A stretch of DNA of 64,000 bases from Alphaproteobacteria bacterium MedPE-SWcel. Lineage in GTDB: Bacteria > Pseudomonadota > Alphaproteobacteria > Rhodobacterales > Rhodobacteraceae. Under the pieces are notes generated by a model, which saw only the letters and a program-made list of their open reading frames with translations, was not told where the DNA came from and did not search any database. Of this stretch, positions 35,045-44,729 are shown piece by piece. The position numbers were made by a program, and so were the translations under genes. The stretch's first letter is position 1. Each line of letters starts with the position of its first letter. The stretch lies in NCBI GenBank assembly GCA_001874255.1, contig MPDC01000020.1, positions 1 to 64,000 of the forward strand. Reading direction: 5' to 3'.

Positions 35045-36262
35045 ATGGGTGATCATTACGTGCTGACCGAGGCACATCTGGCCAGGATGGAGGGGCCTGC
35101 CCCATATGGCAGCCTCGCGGCGGGGGCCGTTGCCGTGTCGGCAGGGCGCATCCTCTGGTGCGGGCCCATGGCGGCCGTGCCCGATGCCTATGCGGACTGG
35201 CCCCGGCATGGGCTGGGGGGGCGGCTGGTGACGCCGGGGCTGATCGATTGCCACACCCACCTCGTCTTTGGCGGCGACCGCGCCGGCGAATTCGAGATGC
35301 GCCTGAAGGGGGCCAGCTACGAAGAGGTCGCGCGCGCCGGTGGCGGCATTGTCTCGACGGTGGCGGCGACGCGGGCTGCGGACCTCGATGCCCTCGTGGC
35401 CGACGCCCTGCCTCGGCTGGCGCATCTGATCGCCGAAGGGGTGACCACCGTCGAGGTGAAATCCGGCTATGGCCTCGACCGGGACACCGAGCTGACCATG
35501 CTGCGTGCGGCCCGCAGGCTGGGGCAACAGCGAAATGTGACGATCCGGACGACCTTCCTCGGGGCCCACGCGGTGCCGCCGGACTATGCCGGGCGCGCCG
35601 ATACCTATCTGGACGAGGTCTGCCTGCCGACCCTGCGCGCCGCCCATGCCGAGGGGCTGGTCGATGCGGTGGACGGGTTCTGCGAGAATATCGCCTTCTC
35701 CACCGCTCAGATCGCCCGGGTCTTTGACCTCGCGGCCGAGCTGGACCTGCCGGTCAAACTGCATGCCGAGCAGCTGTCCCATCAGGGCGGCACCGCGCTG
35801 GCCGCCAGTCGCGGCGCGCTGTCGGTCGATCACGTGGAATACGCCACCGAGGCCGACGCAAGCGCCATGGCCGAGGCAGGCGCGGTCGCGGTGCTGTTGC
35901 CCGGCGCCTTCTATACGCTGCGCGAAACGCAAGCACCGCCCGTTGAAGAATTCCGCCAGCATGGTGTGCCGATGGCGCTGGCGACGGACTGCAATCCCGG
36001 CTCCTCGCCGCTGACCTCGCTGCTGCTGGCGGCGAACATGGGCTGCACCCTGTTCCGCCTGACCCCGGAAGAGGCGCTGGCGGGGGTCACCGTCCATGCG
36101 GCCCGGGCGCTGGGCCTGGCCGACCGGGGCCGCATCGCGGCGGGGCTGCGCGCGGACCTGGCGATCTGGGACGTGCAGCACCCGGCCGAGCTGGCCTATC
36201 GCATGGGGTTCAACCCGCTTCATGCCCGGATCGCGGGCGGCATACTGGAGACACCCACATGA
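35045..36262 (+). CDS. hutI: Imidazolonepropionase
   Basis: A 405-residue amidohydrolase that opens imidazolone-5-propionate to formimidoylglutamate. Visible are [20 protein letters not shown] (metal and substrate site), [36 protein letters not shown], and [15 protein letters not shown], then [20 protein letters not shown]. It is the first gene of the rightward hut operon; its stop overlaps the hutH ATG (ATGA). Confidence 0.95.
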   Translation: MGDHYVLTEAHLARMEGPAPYGSLAAGAVAVSAGRILWCGPMAAVPDAYADWPRHGLGGRLVTPGLIDCHTHLVFGGDRAGEFEMRLKGASYEEVARAGGGIVSTVAATRAADLDALVADALPRLAHLIAEGVTTVEVKSGYGLDRDTELTMLRAARRLGQQRNVTIRTTFLGAHAVPPDYAGRADTYLDEVCLPTLRAAHAEGLVDAVDGFCENIAFSTAQIARVFDLAAELDLPVKLHAEQLSHQGGTALAASRGALSVDHVEYATEADASAMAEAGAVAVLLPGAFYTLRETQAPPVEEFRQHGVPMALATDCNPGSSPLTSLLLAANMGCTLFRLTPEEALAGVTVHAARALGLADRGRIAAGLRADLAIWDVQHPAELAYRMGFNPLHARIAGGILETPT

Positions 36263-37782
36263 TCGAGATGATCCCCGGCACGGTGACCCTCGCCACCCTT
36301 GCACAGCTCTGGCGCAAGGGCACGCCCGCCCGTCTGGATGCATCGGCCCGCCCGGCTGTCGAGGCCGCCGCCGCCATGGTGGCCGCCGCCGCCGCAGGCG
36401 ATGCGCCCGTCTATGGCATCAACACGGGCTTTGGCAAACTGGCCTCCACCCGGATCGCGGCCGGGGATACCGCCACCCTGCAACGCAACCTGATCCTCAG
36501 CCATTGCTGTGGCGTCGGCGCGGCCCTGCCGGAGGACAAGGTCCGGCTGATGATGGTGCTGAAGCTGCTGTCGCTGGGGCGTGGGGCCTCCGGGGTGCGC
36601 TGGCGGGTGATCGAACAGATCGAGCAAATGCTGGCGCGCGGCGTGATCCCGGTGGTGCCCTCGCAGGGCTCTGTCGGCGCGTCGGGGGACCTTGCGCCGC
36701 TGGCCCATATGGCGGCGGTGATGATCGGCGCGGGCGAGGCCACCTTTGACGGGACCCGCCTGCCCGGAGCCGAGGCCCTGGCGCGCGCCGGGCTGGAGCC
36801 GATCGTGCTGGGCCCGAAGGAAGGCCTCGGCCTGATCAACGGCACGCAGTTCTCGACCGCCTGCGCCCTGGCGGGGCTGTTCGAGGCCTGGGATCTGGCC
36901 GAAGCCTCCATCGCGATTGCCGCGCTTTCGACCGACGCGATCATGGGGTCCACCGCGCCGCTGATCGCCGAGATTCACGCCCTGCGCGGCCATCCGGGCC
37001 AGATCGACGTGGCCCGCGAGATGCGCCGGATCATGGCGGGCTCCGAGATCCGCGAAAGCCACCGCGACGGCGACACAAGGGTGCAGGACCCCTATTGCAT
37101 CCGCTGCCAGCCGCAGGTGCTCGGGGCGGCGCTGGATGTGGTGCGCATGTCCGCCCGCACGCTGGAGGTGGAGGCCAATGCGGTCACCGACAATCCGCTG
37201 GTGCTGGTGGGTGAGGGGCGCATCGTGTCGGGCGGCAACTTCCACGCCGAATACGTGGGCTTTGCCGCCGATCAGATCGCCCTGGCGCTGGCCGAGATCG
37301 GTGCCATCGCGCAACGGCGGGTGGCGCTGATGGTGGACCCGACGCTGTCCCACGATCTGCCGCCGTTTCTGACGCCGAACCCCGGGCTGAACTCCGGTTT
37401 CATGATCGCGGAGGTCACAACCGCCGCTTTGATGAGCGAGAACAAACATCTCGCCAACCCCTGCGTCACCGATTCCACACCGACCTCCGCCAATCAGGAA
37501 GACCATGTCTCCATGGCCGCCCACGGCGCGCTGCGGCTGGGGCGGATGACCGCGAACCTGTCGGTGATCCTCGGGGTGGAGCTGCTCTGCGCGGCACAGG
37601 GGGTCGAGGCGCGGGCGCCGCTTCGGACCTCGGCCCCGCTGCAGGATCTGCTGGCCATGCTGCGGGCCGAGATCCCCAGTCTGGGCGAGGACCGCTATCT
37701 GGCACCGGAGATCGAAACCGCAAGCGCCATGGTGCGCGACGGCCATGTCGCCCGCACCGCAGGCATCGGGCTGCGCCCATGA
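36259..37782 (+). CDS. hutH: Histidine ammonia-lyase
   Basis: A 507-residue enzyme that deaminates L-histidine to trans-urocanate. The MIO cofactor triad Ala-Ser-Gly is in [16 protein letters not shown]. Other signatures are [26 protein letters not shown], and [15 protein letters not shown]. The length is normal. It is coupled to hutI and hutG by ATGA overlaps at both ends. Confidence 0.95.
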   Translation: MIEMIPGTVTLATLAQLWRKGTPARLDASARPAVEAAAAMVAAAAAGDAPVYGINTGFGKLASTRIAAGDTATLQRNLILSHCCGVGAALPEDKVRLMMVLKLLSLGRGASGVRWRVIEQIEQMLARGVIPVVPSQGSVGASGDLAPLAHMAAVMIGAGEATFDGTRLPGAEALARAGLEPIVLGPKEGLGLINGTQFSTACALAGLFEAWDLAEASIAIAALSTDAIMGSTAPLIAEIHALRGHPGQIDVAREMRRIMAGSEIRESHRDGDTRVQDPYCIRCQPQVLGAALDVVRMSARTLEVEANAVTDNPLVLVGEGRIVSGGNFHAEYVGFAADQIALALAEIGAIAQRRVALMVDPTLSHDLPPFLTPNPGLNSGFMIAEVTTAALMSENKHLANPCVTDSTPTSANQEDHVSMAAHGALRLGRMTANLSVILGVELLCAAQGVEARAPLRTSAPLQDLLAMLRAEIPSLGEDRYLAPEIETASAMVRDGHVARTAGIGLRP

Positions 37783-38555
37783 TCGAGGTCACGCAAGGCA
37801 CCTCGCCGCTGATCCTCGGACTGCCCCACACCGGCACCGAGGTGCCCCCGGAGATCCGCGCCACCTTGAACGACCGGGGGCGGGCGCTGGCCGATACCGA
37901 TTGGCATATCCACACCCTCTATGACGGGCTGGTGCCCGAGGCCAGTACCCTGCGCACCCCGATCCACCGCTATGTGATCGACGTGAACCGCGATCCCGAG
38001 GGCCGGAGCCTCTATCCCGGTCAGAACACCACCACGCTGGTGCCGCTGACCGATTTCGATGGCAATCCGATCTGGACCGAGGTGCCGGATGAGGCCGAAA
38101 TCTCCCGCCGTCTGGCCCGCTATCACGCGCCTTATCACCGGGCGCTGGAGGCGGAAATGACGCGGGTGGCGGCCATCCACGGCTTTGCCATTCTCTATGA
38201 TTGCCACTCGATCCGGAGCGAAATCCCCTTTCTGTTCGCGGGCCGCTTGCCGGATTTCAATGTGGGCACCAACCTCGGCCGCAGCTGCGCGCCGGACATC
38301 GAGGCCCGGGTGATAGCGCGCTGTCAGCAGGCCGAGGGATATACTTCGGTGCTCAATGGCCGTTTCAAGGGTGGCTGGACCACGCGCCACTACGGCCGCC
38401 CCGCCACCGGCTGGCACGCGATCCAGATGGAGCTGGCCCAGGCCACCTATTGCGATGAATGCCCGCCCTGGACCTATGATCCCACCCGCGCCGCGCGTCT
38501 GCGCGCCCCCCTGCGCCGCCTTCTCACCGACCTGTCAGACTGGAGACCCGCATGA
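37779..38555 (+). CDS. hutG: N-formylglutamate deformylase
   Basis: A 258-residue N-formylglutamate amidohydrolase that yields glutamate and formate, completing the pathway after hutF. Characteristic segments are [53 protein letters not shown] and [16 protein letters not shown] (metal ligands), then [10 protein letters not shown]. It starts within the hutH stop and overlaps hutU by ATGA. Confidence 0.93.
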   Translation: MIEVTQGTSPLILGLPHTGTEVPPEIRATLNDRGRALADTDWHIHTLYDGLVPEASTLRTPIHRYVIDVNRDPEGRSLYPGQNTTTLVPLTDFDGNPIWTEVPDEAEISRRLARYHAPYHRALEAEMTRVAAIHGFAILYDCHSIRSEIPFLFAGRLPDFNVGTNLGRSCAPDIEARVIARCQQAEGYTSVLNGRFKGGWTTRHYGRPATGWHAIQMELAQATYCDECPPWTYDPTRAARLRAPLRRLLTDLSDWRPA

Positions 38556-40234
38556 GCGATCCTCGCAAGAACACCCGTGACATCTATCCCGCGACGGGAT
38601 CCGAAATCACCGCGAAATCCTGGCTGACCGAGGCCCCGATGCGGATGCTGATGAACAATCTGCACCCGGATGTGGCGGAAAACCCGCACGAGCTGGTGGT
38701 CTATGGCGGCATCGGCCGCGCCGCCCGCACCTGGCAGGACTTCGACCGCATCGTCGACAGCCTGAAGACGCTGGAGGAGGACGAGACCCTGCTGGTGCAA
38801 TCGGGCAAACCGGTGGGCGTGTTCCGCACCCACAGGGACGCGCCGCGGGTCCTGATCGCCAACTCCAATCTGGTGCCTCATTGGGCCAATTGGGACCACT
38901 TCCACGAGCTCGATAAAAAGGGGCTGATGATGTATGGCCAGATGACTGCCGGGTCCTGGATCTACATCGGCACCCAGGGCATCGTGCAGGGCACCTACGA
39001 GACCTTCGCCGAGGCCGGCCGTCAGCACTATGGCGGCGATCTGACCGGCAAGTGGATTCTGACCGGCGGCCTCGGCGGCATGGGCGGCGCGCAGCCGCTG
39101 GCGGCGGTCTTTGCCGGCGCCTGCTGTCTGGCGGTGGAATGCAATCCCGCGTCGATCGACTTCCGCCTGCGCACCAGATACCTCGATGAGAAGGCCGAGA
39201 CACTGGACGAGGCGCTGGCGATGATCGACCGCTGGACCCGCGCCGGCGAGGCGAAATCGGTGGGGCTTCTGGGCAATGCCGCCGAGATCTTTCCCGAGAT
39301 CCGCAAACGCATGCAGGCCGGCGGCCTGCGCCCCGACATCGTGACCGATCAGACCTCGGCCCATGATCCGGTGAATGGCTATCTGCCGCTGGGCTGGACC
39401 ATGGGCGATTGGAAACAGCGCCGCGAAAGTGATCCCAAAGCGGTGGAAAAAGCGGCCCGCGCCTCGATGAAAGTGCAGGTCGCGGCCATGTGCGCGTTCC
39501 ACGCCGCAGGCATCCCCACCGTGGATTATGGCAACAATATCCGTCAGATGGCGCTGGAAGAAGGGCTGGAGACCGCCTTTGATTTCCCGGGCTTCGTCCC
39601 GGCCTACATCCGGCCGCTGTTCTGCCGTGGCATCGGTCCGTTCCGCTGGGTTGCGCTTTCGGGTGATCCCGAAGACATCCGCAAGACCGACGCCAGGATG
39701 AAGGAACTGTTTCCCGACAACGAGGGCCTGCACCGCTGGCTCGATATGGCCGCCGACCGGATCGCCTTTCAGGGGCTGCCCGCCCGGATCTGCTGGATCG
39801 GTCTGGGCGATCGTCACAAGGCGGGCCTCGCCTTCAACGAGATGGTCCGCACCGGCGAGCTCTCGGCGCCGGTGGTGATCGGGCGCGATCACCTCGACAG
39901 CGGCTCTGTCGCCTCCCCGAACCGGGAAACCGAGGCGATGCAGGATGGCTCTGACGCGGTTTCGGACTGGCCGCTGCTGAACGCGCTGCTCAATACCGCC
40001 TCCGGGGCGACCTGGGTGTCGCTGCACCATGGCGGCGGCGTCGGCATGGGGTTTTCGCAGCATTCCGGCGTGGTGATCTGCTGTGACGGCACCGAGGACG
40101 CCGACCGCCGCATTGCCCGCGTGCTGTGGAACGACCCGGCCACCGGTGTCATGCGCCACGCCGATGCAGGCTACGAGATCGCCAAGGACTGCGCCCGCGA
40201 GCATGGTCTGACGCTGCCCGCGATCCTCGGCTAG
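38552..40234 (+). CDS. hutU: Urocanate hydratase
   Basis: A 560-residue urocanase that hydrates urocanate to imidazolone-propionate using tightly bound NAD. The NAD fold motif [16 protein letters not shown], the [20 protein letters not shown] segment with the active-site Cys, and [17 protein letters not shown] near the C-terminus are all present. It is the last gene of the operon. Its stop codon lies inside the first unit of the 11-bp repeat array that follows. Confidence 0.96.
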   Translation: MSDPRKNTRDIYPATGSEITAKSWLTEAPMRMLMNNLHPDVAENPHELVVYGGIGRAARTWQDFDRIVDSLKTLEEDETLLVQSGKPVGVFRTHRDAPRVLIANSNLVPHWANWDHFHELDKKGLMMYGQMTAGSWIYIGTQGIVQGTYETFAEAGRQHYGGDLTGKWILTGGLGGMGGAQPLAAVFAGACCLAVECNPASIDFRLRTRYLDEKAETLDEALAMIDRWTRAGEAKSVGLLGNAAEIFPEIRKRMQAGGLRPDIVTDQTSAHDPVNGYLPLGWTMGDWKQRRESDPKAVEKAARASMKVQVAAMCAFHAAGIPTVDYGNNIRQMALEEGLETAFDFPGFVPAYIRPLFCRGIGPFRWVALSGDPEDIRKTDARMKELFPDNEGLHRWLDMAADRIAFQGLPARICWIGLGDRHKAGLAFNEMVRTGELSAPVVIGRDHLDSGSVASPNRETEAMQDGSDAVSDWPLLNALLNTASGATWVSLHHGGGVGMGFSQHSGVVICCDGTEDADRRIARVLWNDPATGVMRHADAGYEIAKDCAREHGLTLPAILG

Positions 40235-40320
40235 GAGCGGGCCAGGGACGGGCCGGCAACGGGCCAGCAACGGGGCAGGGCCAGGGACCGATCAGAAACG
40301 GGCCAGAAACGGATCAGAAG
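40228..40320 (+). repeat. 11-bp array beginning at the hutU stop, CGGGCCAGAAA-type
   Basis: CGGCTAGGAG (containing the hutU TAG at 40232-40234) is followed by CGGGCCAGGGA, CGGGCCGGCAA, CGGGCCAGCAA, CGGGGCAGGGC, a 6-bp slip, CCGATCAGAAA, CGGGCCAGAAA and CGGATCAGAAG. Period 11 with one slip, about eight units. It fills most of the convergent gap to dapD. The rest (40340-40405) shows AAACAGGCAG...CTGCCTGTTTT, a 10-bp dyad at about 40358-40384 that can terminate both genes. Confidence 0.85.
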
Positions 40321-40357
40321 CAGGGCGGGCGGCACCCTGACCTGGGCGCCGAACGCA

Positions 40358-40386
40358 AAACAGGCAGCCGAAACTGCCTGTTTTCA
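40358..40386. terminator. Bidirectional terminator between hutU and dapD
   Basis: AAAACAGGCAG-(6 nt)-CTGCCTGTTTT is a perfect stem with A and T tails, suited to stop hutU transcription rightward and dapD transcription leftward. Confidence 0.88.
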
Positions 40387-40419
40387 CATTCTGCCATCCG
40401 GCTCACCAAGTAGCTGCGA

Positions 40420-41247
40420 TCAGTCGCGCAGCAGCTCGTTGATGCCGGTCTTGGAGCGGGTCTTCTCGTCCACGCGCTTGACGATCACGGCGCAATAGAG
40501 GTTGATGCCGTTCTTCGAGGGCATGGAGCCCGCGACAACCACCGAATAGGGCGGCACTTCGCCATACATGACCTCGCCGGTTTCGCGATCGACGATCTTG
40601 GTGGACTGGCCGATGAAGACGCCCATGCCAAGCACTGACCCCTCGCGGATGATGCAGCCCTCGACCACCTCGGAGCGCGCCCCGATAAAACAGTTGTCCT
40701 CGATGATGGTCGGCCCGGCCTGCATCGGCTCCAGCACGCCACCGATGCCGACGCCGCCGGACAGGTGCACATTCTTGCCGATCTGGGCGCAGGAGCCGAC
40801 GGTGGCCCATGTATCCACCATGGTGCCCTCGTCGACATAGGCGCCGAGGTTCACAAAGGACGGCATCAGCACCACGCCGGGGGCGATATAGGCGGATTTG
40901 CGGACAACCGCGTTCGGCACGGCGCGAAACCCGGCGGTTTTCCAGTCGGACTCGGCCCAGCCCTTGAACTTGCTGTCGACCTTGTCCCACCAGCCGGACC
41001 CCTGCGGGCCGCCGGATTGCTCTTCCATGTCCTTGATGCGAAAGCCGAGCAAGACGGCTTTTTTGGCCCACTGGTTCACATGCCAGTCGCCCGATGCCTG
41101 CTTTTCCGCAACCCGCAAGGTGCCACCGTCAAGCGCGGCGAGGGTTTCCTCGATGGCGTCGCGGGTTTCGCCGGTTGTGGCGGGGGTGATAGTGTCACGG
41201 GCCTCCCAGGCGGCCTCGATTGCGGTTTCCAGCTGCGCGTTGGACAT
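40420..41247 (-). CDS. dapD: Tetrahydrodipicolinate N-succinyltransferase
   Basis: A 275-residue hexapeptide-repeat acyltransferase of the lysine/diaminopimelate pathway, transferring succinyl from succinyl-CoA. The start [20 protein letters not shown] matches the family. The left-handed beta-helix region has [40 protein letters not shown] and [20 protein letters not shown]. The longer upstream frame (to 41490) runs through tandem repeats and was rejected. It supplies the substrate for DapE encoded at 26537. Confidence 0.95.
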   Translation of the reverse strand: MSNAQLETAIEAAWEARDTITPATTGETRDAIEETLAALDGGTLRVAEKQASGDWHVNQWAKKAVLLGFRIKDMEEQSGGPQGSGWWDKVDSKFKGWAESDWKTAGFRAVPNAVVRKSAYIAPGVVLMPSFVNLGAYVDEGTMVDTWATVGSCAQIGKNVHLSGGVGIGGVLEPMQAGPTIIEDNCFIGARSEVVEGCIIREGSVLGMGVFIGQSTKIVDRETGEVMYGEVPPYSVVVAGSMPSKNGINLYCAVIVKRVDEKTRSKTGINELLRD

Positions 41248-41451
41248 GTGTTCCGGCTCCGGGTTTTGTTGGATTCGCGCGCTTATAGCCGCAATTGACG
41301 GGCAGGTCATGCCCAGATCGCAGCCCCAATCGCGGGCCGTGGACACCAAAGCCCCAAACGCCGCCTGCCAGAGAGGCCCGCCCGCCTGTCCCGACTGCGC
41401 CTGCCCTGACTGTCGCGCCTGTCCCGACTTGGACGGTCCAGCCTGAGAAAC

Positions 41452-41517
41452 CCGCCTGACCGATCCGCCTGACCCAACCGCCTGACCCATCTAGCTGAAC
41501 CAGACTAGCTGACCCGG
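41452..41517 (-). repeat. 13-bp array starting in the FCD regulator's last codons
   Basis: Read on the minus strand: CCGGGTCAGCTAG (41517-41505, containing the gene's Val-Ser-stop), TCTGGTTCAGCTAG, ATGGGTCAGGCGG, TTGGGTCAGGCGG, ATCGGTCAGGCGG. The first copy after the gene repeats CAGCTAG exactly, including the stop; later copies change to CAGGCGG. A looser set of 15-17-bp units (CGCCTGTCCCGACT-type) continues leftward to about 41380. The gap 41248-41504 holds no gene. Confidence 0.85.
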
Positions 41518-42104
41518 CGCAGGTGGTCGCGCAACAGAACGCAGGCGCCTTTGCTGTCCTGCCGGCGCACCGCATCCAGAAGCGCGGCATGGTCGCCGTC
41601 GGGGCGCGGCACCCAGCGGTCTTTCCAATAGGCAAACAGATGGCGCGCCGCGGCGATATGCAGATCCTCCACGGCCGACAGCACCCGCGGCATCGCACAG
41701 GGGGCCAGCAGGCACCGGTGGAACTGGCGATTGCAGCGGTCCCATTCGAACATGTCCACGGCGGCGTCACAGGCCAGCCGCGCCAGGTTCAGCTCGCCCA
41801 GCGTCTCGGTATCGTGGCGGGCCACCGCATGAGACAGCGCCAGCACCTCCAGCGCCACCCGCATTTCGATCACTTCGCGGATTTCCGTGGGCTCCAGATC
41901 GGTCACCCGCATCCCCCGGCGGGGCACGGATTTCGCCAGCCCCTTGGCCTCGAGCCGCAGGAAGGCCTCGCGCACGGGGACGTGCGAGGCCTCATATTCG
42001 CGGGCGATGTGATCCTGTCGCAGCTTTTCACCTGCGGCGAGATCGCCGGTAATGACCCGTTCCATCAGGGCGCGAAAGATCTTGTCGGCGGTGGTCTCAC
42101 TCAT
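41505..42104 (-). CDS. GntR-family regulator, FCD type
   Basis: A 199-residue regulator with an N-terminal winged helix (TADKIFRALMERVITGDLAAG, ASHVPVREAFLRLEAKGLAK) and a compact FCD domain (TEIREVIEMRVALEVLALSH, DRCNRQFHRCLLAPCAMPRV, DGDHAALLDAVRRQD). The ligand is unknown. It lies immediately downstream of, and co-directional with, the threonine-dehydratase-like gene (48-base gap), so it may regulate amino-acid breakdown. The 3' end is embedded in a tandem array. Confidence 0.82.
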   Translation of the reverse strand: MSETTADKIFRALMERVITGDLAAGEKLRQDHIAREYEASHVPVREAFLRLEAKGLAKSVPRRGMRVTDLEPTEIREVIEMRVALEVLALSHAVARHDTETLGELNLARLACDAAVDMFEWDRCNRQFHRCLLAPCAMPRVLSAVEDLHIAAARHLFAYWKDRWVPRPDGDHAALLDAVRRQDSKGACVLLRDHLRRVS

Positions 42105-42152
42105 GTCTGCTCGATAGGCTGCACGGTGCCGCGCCGCAAGGGTTTGTGCCGT

Positions 42153-43109
42153 TCAGCTGAACGAGACATCCAGCTGTGTGGCGGGATCGCTCAGGGGTTC
42201 GGGGTCGATATTGCCGCCACAAAGCAGGACCGCGACCCGCTCTCCGTCGGCGGGCAGGTAGGCCCCGGACATCAGGGCCGCGAGCGCCGTGGCGCCGGCC
42301 GGCTCCACCAGCAGACGGTGGTCCCGCCACAGCGCATGCTGCGCCGTCTCGATGGCCGCGTCAGAAACAATGACGCTGGGGGTGCGCAAGTCATGGGCCA
42401 GCTCAAAGCACAGGTCGCCGATCCGCCGCGCGCCCAGCGCATTGGCCGCGATGCCGCTGACCTCCACATCCACCGGTTTGTGCGCCATCAGCGCGGATTT
42501 CAACGTGCAGGCGGTGGCGGGCTCCACGGCCACCACCTTGCGCCGCTCCTGCAGCCAGCCCAGCGCACCGCCGATCAGCCCGCCGCCGCCGACCGCGACC
42601 AGAATGGTGTCGGCCTCCAGCCCCTGCGCCTCCCATTCGGCAAACAGCGTGCCCTGCCCGGCAATCGTTTCGGGCGCATCATAGGCGTGGATCTGCATCG
42701 CGCCGGTCTGCTGCTCCCAGCTGCGGGCGGCCTCCAGCGCATTGGCATAGGCGCCGGGCACCACCTCCAGATCGGCACCGGTAGAGCGGATCAGGTCGAT
42801 CTTGGTCTGCCCCGCGATCTCCGGCACGTAGATCCGCGCCTTGTGGCCCAGGGCGCGCGCCGCAAAGGCCACGGCGGCGCCATGGTTGCCACCGGATGCC
42901 GCCACCAGACCGGCCTCCGGCACCGGATGCGACAGCAGCGTATTGAACGCCCCGCGCGCCTTGAAGCTGCCTGCGTGCTGCAGCTGCTCCAGCTTGAGCT
43001 GAACCGGATAGGCCAGCCCGAAGCTCTGCACGGTCACGGTCGGGGTTGCCACGATATGCGCCGCAATCCGGGCACACGCTCCGGAGATCAGGGGCTTCCA
43101 ATCCATCAT
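42153..43109 (-). CDS. Threonine/serine dehydratase-like PLP enzyme
   Basis: A 318-residue fold-type II PLP enzyme. The PLP lysine is in LEQLQHAGSFKARGAFNTLL, the substrate loop is SGGNHGAAVAF, and the phosphate-binding GGGGLIGG follows later. There is no regulatory ACT domain, so it is a biodegradative-type threonine dehydratase, serine racemase or hydroxy-amino-acid dehydratase. It begins with two Met codons; the first (43109) is reported, but the second (43106) has better spacing to GAGG. The frame upstream to 43298 overlaps the divergent neighbour and was rejected. Confidence 0.85.
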   Translation of the reverse strand: MMDWKPLISGACARIAAHIVATPTVTVQSFGLAYPVQLKLEQLQHAGSFKARGAFNTLLSHPVPEAGLVAASGGNHGAAVAFAARALGHKARIYVPEIAGQTKIDLIRSTGADLEVVPGAYANALEAARSWEQQTGAMQIHAYDAPETIAGQGTLFAEWEAQGLEADTILVAVGGGGLIGGALGWLQERRKVVAVEPATACTLKSALMAHKPVDVEVSGIAANALGARRIGDLCFELAHDLRTPSVIVSDAAIETAQHALWRDHRLLVEPAGATALAALMSGAYLPADGERVAVLLCGGNIDPEPLSDPATQLDVSFS

Positions 43110-43261
43110 CTTGCCTCGTGTCTTTGCAGTTGCGGCGAACCCTAGGCCATTCCTGACCGGAGGCAAGAGGCCTCGCGCTGGTTTCGGCGCTGGTTTGGCC
43201 GCCGTATCCGGGCTATGTGGGGGGCTGATTATTGGTTTCCCAACACAGGCAATATTGACAT

Positions 43262-44110
43262 ATGAGTGACGATCGCCACAGCAGTTTCCCCGACGCAAGC
43301 TCTGACCGCAACCGCGCAGAGCACGTGCCCGTAACCCCCCAGACCCAATCCCCGGTCTATCAGCTCGCCTTCGCAGACGAAGGGTTCCTGTGCCGGGAGG
43401 AGCTGCGCCCGGTGCGTCTGCAGCTGGAGCTGCTGAAGCCGCAGCTGATGCTGGACGAGCGCGGCATCGAAAGCACCGTGGTGATGTTCGGCGGCGCCCG
43501 CATTCCCGCCCCCGCCGACAAGCACAAGGCCCGCACCCAGACGCTCGCCGATCTCAGCCATTTCTACGACGAGGCCCGGCTGTTTGCGCAGAAAATGACG
43601 GAGAAGTCGAAGACGACCGGCGGGCGGCGGCATGTGGTCGTGACCGGCGGCGGCCCGGGCGTGATGGAGGCAGGCAACCGCGGCGCAGTGGACGCGGGCG
43701 GCGATTCGGTCGGCCTCAATATCGTGTTGCCGCATGAACAGGCCCCGAACGAATACGTCACCCCGGACCTGTGCTTCAACTTCCACTATTTCGCCATCCG
43801 CAAGATGCATTTCCTGATGCGGGCCGAGGCGATCTGCATCTTTCCCGGCGGATTTGGCACTCTGGATGAAATGTTCGAGGCGCTGACCCTGATCCAGACG
43901 GGCCGGATGGAGCCGATGCCCTTCGTGCTGTTCGGCCGCGCTTTTTGGGAAAAGATCATCAACTGGGAGGCGCTGGCGGATGCCGGCACCATATCGGATC
44001 AGGATCTGGAGCTGTTCAAATTCGTCGAATCCGCCGATGAGGCGATCGCGGTGATCGAGGCCTGGAACCCTGAACCGCCGCGCCAGAGCCTGCCCGGCCG
44101 CGATCGCTGA
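43262..44110 (+). CDS. LOG-family (TIGR00730) nucleotide phosphoribohydrolase
   Basis: A 282-residue Rossmann-fold protein with the LOG signature FPGGFGTLDEMFEALTLIQTGR and an upstream GGGPGVMEAGNRGAVDAGG. Members cleave AMP or cytokinin riboside monophosphates to free base and ribose phosphate; older annotation calls them lysine decarboxylases. The N-terminal 70 residues are an extension relative to the shortest family members (VTPQTQSPVYQLAFADEGFL). It is divergent from the dehydratase gene. Confidence 0.86.
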   Translation: MSDDRHSSFPDASSDRNRAEHVPVTPQTQSPVYQLAFADEGFLCREELRPVRLQLELLKPQLMLDERGIESTVVMFGGARIPAPADKHKARTQTLADLSHFYDEARLFAQKMTEKSKTTGGRRHVVVTGGGPGVMEAGNRGAVDAGGDSVGLNIVLPHEQAPNEYVTPDLCFNFHYFAIRKMHFLMRAEAICIFPGGFGTLDEMFEALTLIQTGRMEPMPFVLFGRAFWEKIINWEALADAGTISDQDLELFKFVESADEAIAVIEAWNPEPPRQSLPGRDR

Positions 44111-44148
44111 GCCCACCCGCGCCGTCCCCGGCACGCCCCAACATCAAC

Positions 44149-44174
44149 CCGCGCCGGGACAGTCCTCGGCGCGG
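44149..44174. terminator. Convergent-gap hairpin
   Basis: CCGCGCCG-(10 nt)-CGGCGCGG is a perfect 8-bp stem, and the loop itself has a GGAC/GTCC match. It sits between the LOG gene and the convergent 67-residue gene. It lacks a T-run, so it may act in Rho-assisted or partial termination. Confidence 0.55.
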
Positions 44175-44200
44175 TGCGACCTTGGCGGGCTGAACCGCCG

Positions 44201-44404
44201 TCAGACCATGTCGGCAGGCAGGACGCCGATGGCTTCGCCGCGGGGCAGGCGCGTCAGGATTTGCGCACCGTCCTCATCCTGCACGGCCAGACCGTAGCCG
44301 CGCAGGCGAAACCGCCATTCGCGCGCGCTCAGCGCCTTGCGCCGCTCTTCGCGCACCAGTGAAAGAATGCCGTCGTCCATTGCTGTGACCTGTTGTGCAA
44401 ACAT
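44201..44404 (-). CDS. Small 67-residue protein, function unknown
   Basis: A short, charged protein: MFAQQVTAMDDGILSLVREE, a basic helix (RRKALSAREWRFRLRGYGLA) and then DEDGAQILTRLPRGEAIGVL. The start has AGAGG a few bases upstream on the minus strand, and upstream in-frame sequence contains no family-like residues. The look is of a conserved small Rhodobacteraceae protein, perhaps nucleic-acid binding because of its Arg-rich middle, but no family was recognised. Confidence 0.65.
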   Translation of the reverse strand: MFAQQVTAMDDGILSLVREERRKALSAREWRFRLRGYGLAVQDEDGAQILTRLPRGEAIGVLPADMV

Positions 44405-44555
44405 TGTCGTGCCTCTTTTCTTTTTCTGCCCGCTCGGGGGACTGTTTCTGATTCCGAGACTGTCGGCAGGAAATGGCGCAAATTTTGCATAACTTGGGTA
44501 AGAATAAGGCGCCCCGATCTTGCGGCACGCCTCTGGCATTCTTGGAGGATGTCAA

Positions 44556-44599
44556 AACGCAGCGAAAACCCAGTCCGAACGCAGCCAAAACCCAGTCCC
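44556..44599. repeat. 22-bp direct repeat, two copies
   Basis: Two adjacent 22-bp copies of AACGCAGCGAAAACCCAGTC-type sequence differing at two positions, in the 325-bp gap 44405-44729. No gene is evident in the gap; the array following rlmN occupies its right end. Confidence 0.75.
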
Positions 44600-44683
44600 A
44601 GTCCCCGCCTCTGCCGCGCAGATGGTCCCGAGATGGCCCAGAGATGGCGCTGCGGATCAGCGGCGGCGGGCCAAATCCCCGGC

Positions 44684-44728
44684 TCAGGTCAGGCAGGCTC
44701 AGGTCAGGCAGGTTCAGGTCAGGCAGGC
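44684..44728 (-). repeat. 15-bp array directly after the rlmN stop
   Basis: Read on the minus strand, after the rlmN TAG and one base: GCCTGCCTGACCTGA, ACCTGCCTGACCTGA, GCCTGCCTGACCTGA. The units themselves are built from CCTG/CCTGA steps. The coding end GCCTAGA looks like the seed of the GCCTGA-type unit. Confidence 0.88.
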
Positions 44729-44729
44729 T

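Noticed and set aside
41248-41490. N-terminal extension of dapD
   Set aside because: The in-frame extension is repeat-derived (Gly/Ser/Gln/Ala-rich) and precedes a standard DapD start.
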